DNA of 64,000 nt from an uncultured Gammaproteobacteria bacterium (GTDB taxonomy: Bacteria > Pseudomonadota > Gammaproteobacteria > Pseudomonadales > Pseudohongiellaceae), in the NCBI GenBank assembly GCA_913060975.1, contig CAJXVC010000011.1, forward strand, positions 62,001 through 126,000, written 5' to 3'. The position numbers and the translations under genes are program-made. Positions within the stretch are counted from its first letter, which is position 1; every line of letters begins with the position of its first letter. Positions 60,975 to 64,000 of the stretch are shown one piece after another. The notes beneath the pieces are model-generated. The model saw only the letters and a program-made list of their open reading frames with translations. It ran no database searches and was not told the DNA's origin.

Positions 60975-63242
60975 ATGCGCAACCGAACAAACAAATTAAC
61001 GACAACTATGACGGCATTAGCGCTGGCAATAACTGCTGCGACGCAGCTGCCGGTAGCCAGTGCACAGTCTTCAGCACCTGGGAACGACTATTGGTGGCCC
61101 AATCGTTTGGATCTTGATCCATTGCGCCAACAATCGGCAGATATCAATCCCGCCGATGCAGATTTCAACTATGCAGAGGCTTTTGCCCAACTTGACATGG
61201 ATGCGCTTAAAGCGGATCTGGAAGAGTTAATGACAACATCGCAGGACTGGTGGCCGGCAGACTTTGGCCATTACGGTCCGTTCTTTATTCGTATGGCGTG
61301 GCACAGTGCTGGTACCTATCGAACGGTTGATGGCCGTGGTGGTTCCGACGGTGGCATGCAGCGATTCGCACCGCTCAACAGTTGGCCAGATAACGCCAAT
61401 CTCGACAAAGCTCGCCTTTTGTTGTGGCCAATCAAAGAGAAGTACGGTCGTCAGATTTCCTGGGCCGACTTGATGGTGTTGGCAGGTACGGTTGGCATGG
61501 AATCAATGGGCTTTGATACTTTTGGCTTCGCCGGTGGTCGTGTTGATGCATGGCAGCCTGAAGAAGTTAACTGGGGCCCCGAAGGTGAATGGCTCGGCGC
61601 AGATCGCCGTGACAACTCTGGCGAATTGAACCATCCTTTCGGTGCTACACAAATGGGCCTGATCTACGTTAACCCTGAAGGCCCGGGTGGCAATCCCGAT
61701 CCGCAGGCTGCTGCTGATGCGATTCGCGAAGCGTTTGGGCGTATGGCGATGAACGATGAGGAAACTGCAGCTCTGATCGCCGGTGGCCATACGTTTGGTA
61801 AAGCACACGGTGCCGCCGATCCGTCTGAATATGTTGGCGCTGAGCCGGAAGCAGCGGGTCTGGAAGCCCAAGGACAAGGCTGGCAGAGCAGCTATGGTTC
61901 AGGTAGTGGTGCTGACACGATTACCAGTGGCCTGGAAGGAGCATGGACGATCGATCCGGCTGCCTGGACGCACAACTATCTGGAAAATCTGTATGGCTAT
62001 GAGTGGGTGCAAACACAAAGCCCTGCCGGTGCTACACAGTGGGAACCAGCTGACGGTGCCGCTTCTAATCTTGTGCCCGATGCTCATGATCCCGCGCAGC
62101 GCCATGCGCCAATGATGTTCACGACCGATCTGGCACTGAAAGTTGATCCAGCATATCGCGAGATCACTACGCGTTGGTTGGAAAATCCAGAAGAGTTTGA
62201 AGATGCATTTGCACGCGCCTGGTTCAAACTGACGCATCGTGACATGGGGCCGACTTCACGCTATCTGGGTGATCTGGTTCCTGATCAGGAATTCGCATGG
62301 CAGGATCCGGTACCAGCAGTCGATCACCAATTGATTAGCAGTCAGGATATCGCGCAGTTGAAAGCTGATGTGCTCGAGTCCGGGCTAACAGTACCGCAAC
62401 TGGTTCGTACGGCATGGGCATCTGCGTCGACTTATCGTGGTACTGACATGCGCGGTGGTGCCAATGGTGCGCGCATAAGACTGGCTCCACAGATGAATTG
62501 GGAAGCCAATGATTCGAGTGAGCTGAATGAAGTATTGTCTGCTCTTGAAGAGATTCAGAACGACTTCAATAGCAGTCAGTCAGGCAACAAGCGCGTGTCA
62601 CTGGCAGACATGATTGTACTCGGCGGTGCCGCAGCCATTGAGCAGGCCGCTGAACAAGGTGGCTACGAAGTAGACGTACCTGTTGTTCCCGGTCGAACGG
62701 ATGCGACTCAAGAGCAAACCGATGTGGAATCCTTTTCGGTACTGGAGCCATCCGCTGACGGCTTCCGCAACTACTTTGCCGGTGACAATCCTCGTTCACC
62801 TGCCGAGATGCTGATCGAAAAGGCGGCATTGCTCGAGCTTACCGTGCCTGAAATGACTGTACTCGTGGGTGGTATGCGCGCCATGAATGCCAATACCGAC
62901 GGACTCGCTCACGGCGTGTTAACAGACCAGCCAGGTGCGCTGACCAATGACTTCTTTGTGAATCTGGTCGATATGTCAACGCAGTGGAGTCAGTCTTCCC
63001 AAGTGGAAGGTATCTATGAAGGTCGCGATCGTGACAGCGGTGACTTGATGTGGACCGCTACGCCTGTTGACCTGATCTTTGGTTCCAACTCAGAGCTACG
63101 CGCAGTGTCCGAGTTCTATGCCGCGCAGGATGCGGAGCAGGAATTTGTGGAAGACTTCGTCGCAGCCTGGACTAAAGTCATGTTGCTTGATCGCTTCGAT
63201 CTGCCAAGAGACGAGCGCTCAGGAATGATGGCGGCGCGCTAA
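60975..63242 (+). CDS. katG: catalase-peroxidase KatG with N-terminal signal peptide
   Basis: [52 protein letters not shown]; preceded by [23 protein letters not shown]. Confidence 0.95.
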   Translation: MRNRTNKLTTTMTALALAITAATQLPVASAQSSAPGNDYWWPNRLDLDPLRQQSADINPADADFNYAEAFAQLDMDALKADLEELMTTSQDWWPADFGHYGPFFIRMAWHSAGTYRTVDGRGGSDGGMQRFAPLNSWPDNANLDKARLLLWPIKEKYGRQISWADLMVLAGTVGMESMGFDTFGFAGGRVDAWQPEEVNWGPEGEWLGADRRDNSGELNHPFGATQMGLIYVNPEGPGGNPDPQAAADAIREAFGRMAMNDEETAALIAGGHTFGKAHGAADPSEYVGAEPEAAGLEAQGQGWQSSYGSGSGADTITSGLEGAWTIDPAAWTHNYLENLYGYEWVQTQSPAGATQWEPADGAASNLVPDAHDPAQRHAPMMFTTDLALKVDPAYREITTRWLENPEEFEDAFARAWFKLTHRDMGPTSRYLGDLVPDQEFAWQDPVPAVDHQLISSQDIAQLKADVLESGLTVPQLVRTAWASASTYRGTDMRGGANGARIRLAPQMNWEANDSSELNEVLSALEEIQNDFNSSQSGNKRVSLADMIVLGGAAAIEQAAEQGGYEVDVPVVPGRTDATQEQTDVESFSVLEPSADGFRNYFAGDNPRSPAEMLIEKAALLELTVPEMTVLVGGMRAMNANTDGLAHGVLTDQPGALTNDFFVNLVDMSTQWSQSSQVEGIYEGRDRDSGDLMWTATPVDLIFGSNSELRAVSEFYAAQDAEQEFVEDFVAAWTKVMLLDRFDLPRDERSGMMAAR

Positions 63243-63315
63243 GCTTCGTCAGATCAGTCCAGCGCATTGGAGAGGGAGGTAAGGCATAAGTTTTCCTTCT
63301 CATCAATGTTGGAAT

Positions 63316-63344
63316 GGCGGCGTCCGCAAGGGCGCCGCCTTTTT
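63316..63344 (+). terminator. rho-independent terminator after katG
   Basis: GGCGGCG tccgcaaggg CGCCGCC TTTTT. Confidence 0.9.
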
Positions 63345-63406
63345 CATGCCTGAAATTCTTGTGGCATGATTGGAGCCGGTAACGGGCGATAGTAATCGTT
63401 ACAGGC

Positions 63407-64000
63407 TCACGCTATGCCAAGCAGAATCAACACCACGGACAGGGTTATTGGCGACAGTAATGCTGATAACAAAGAGCCAGCCGCGACTGAAGCATGACCG
63501 ACTTTATAGCGCTTGGCGAATACGTAAGCGCTAATTCCCACCGGCATGGCTGATGCCAACACCCCAGCATTTGCCCATAGCGGGTCTACTTCGAAAATTC
63601 TGAACATCGCTATCCAGACCAGTATGGGTAACAAGAAGCAATTGATAATGGTCATGAATGTCGCTGGCACAGCCTGATCGCGCAGCTTGTAGTGATAGAG
63701 CGACATGCCCAACACAAAAAGTGACGTTGGTACGGCTGCGCGGGACAGTATTTCGATACTGTTAAACAGCGGATCCCAGACCGGGATACCGGCGATGTTA
63801 CAGACGAGTCCGGCAATCAGGCTGGCCGTAATCGGGCTGCTCAATAACTGCTTCACCATGCGCAGGAAGACTTTAAAAAACGAATCCGTAGACAAGTGCC
63901 CCCATTCCGCGCTCACTGTGCCAATGGTGAACATCACCAGGTTCTGAATGGAAATAATCAGGAATAAAGGTAATAAAGCGGCTTCGCCTAAAGCTTGTGC
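63407..64000 (-). CDS. AEC (auxin efflux carrier) family transporter, partial (N-terminus outside window)
   Basis: Open frame continues past 63937 to the edge (AQALGEAALLPLFLIISIQNLVMF); VLASAMPVGISAYVFAKRYKVGHASVAAGSLLSALLSPITLSV. Confidence 0.85.
   Translation of the reverse strand, partial: AQALGEAALLPLFLIISIQNLVMFTIGTVSAEWGHLSTDSFFKVFLRMVKQLLSSPITASLIAGLVCNIAGIPVWDPLFNSIEILSRAAVPTSLFVLGMSLYHYKLRDQAVPATFMTIINCFLLPILVWIAMFRIFEVDPLWANAGVLASAMPVGISAYVFAKRYKVGHASVAAGSLLSALLSPITLSVVLILLGIA

Overview
The window is a Gram-negative (probably gammaproteobacterial) chromosomal segment in three parts. (A) About 1-11 kb: a partial PhoD-type phosphatase; a two-gene membrane module of unknown function; a TonB-dependent receptor with a CX5R phosphatase; and a GlxA/AraC regulator beside glyoxalase/VOC, PhnB-like and DUF1428 genes. 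A degraded second copy of the two-gene module junction lies near 10.8-11.1 kb. (B) About 11-15.5 kb: a Fur-box-preceded Fe(3+) ABC uptake operon with an extra periplasmic protein. About 16-54.4 kb: a dense metal-resistance island holding three HME-RND tripartite pumps (two czc-like, one cus-like), a PII-like protein, two CDF transporters, merR/merTPFA, copABCD, a MerR-family regulator with a Cu P-type ATPase, DUF5676/DUF2933 proteins, an isoprenylcysteine methyltransferase-like protein, PPK2, a helical bundle protein, ferredoxin and an APC permease. (C) About 54.5-64 kb: a TonB receptor, HxlR regulator, PepSY protein with a perfect Fur box, META protein, exported KatG, and a partial AEC transporter. 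The most notable signals are: (i) four small secreted proteins heading the metal modules, in two sequence families with Pro-rich C-terminal tails; (ii) three gene relics (two-gene sensor module, methyltransferase, RND pump with apparent internal deletion); (iii) the two-gene membrane/winged-helix-like module; (iv) several clean operator palindromes. All family names are by-eye motif recognition; no searches were run.
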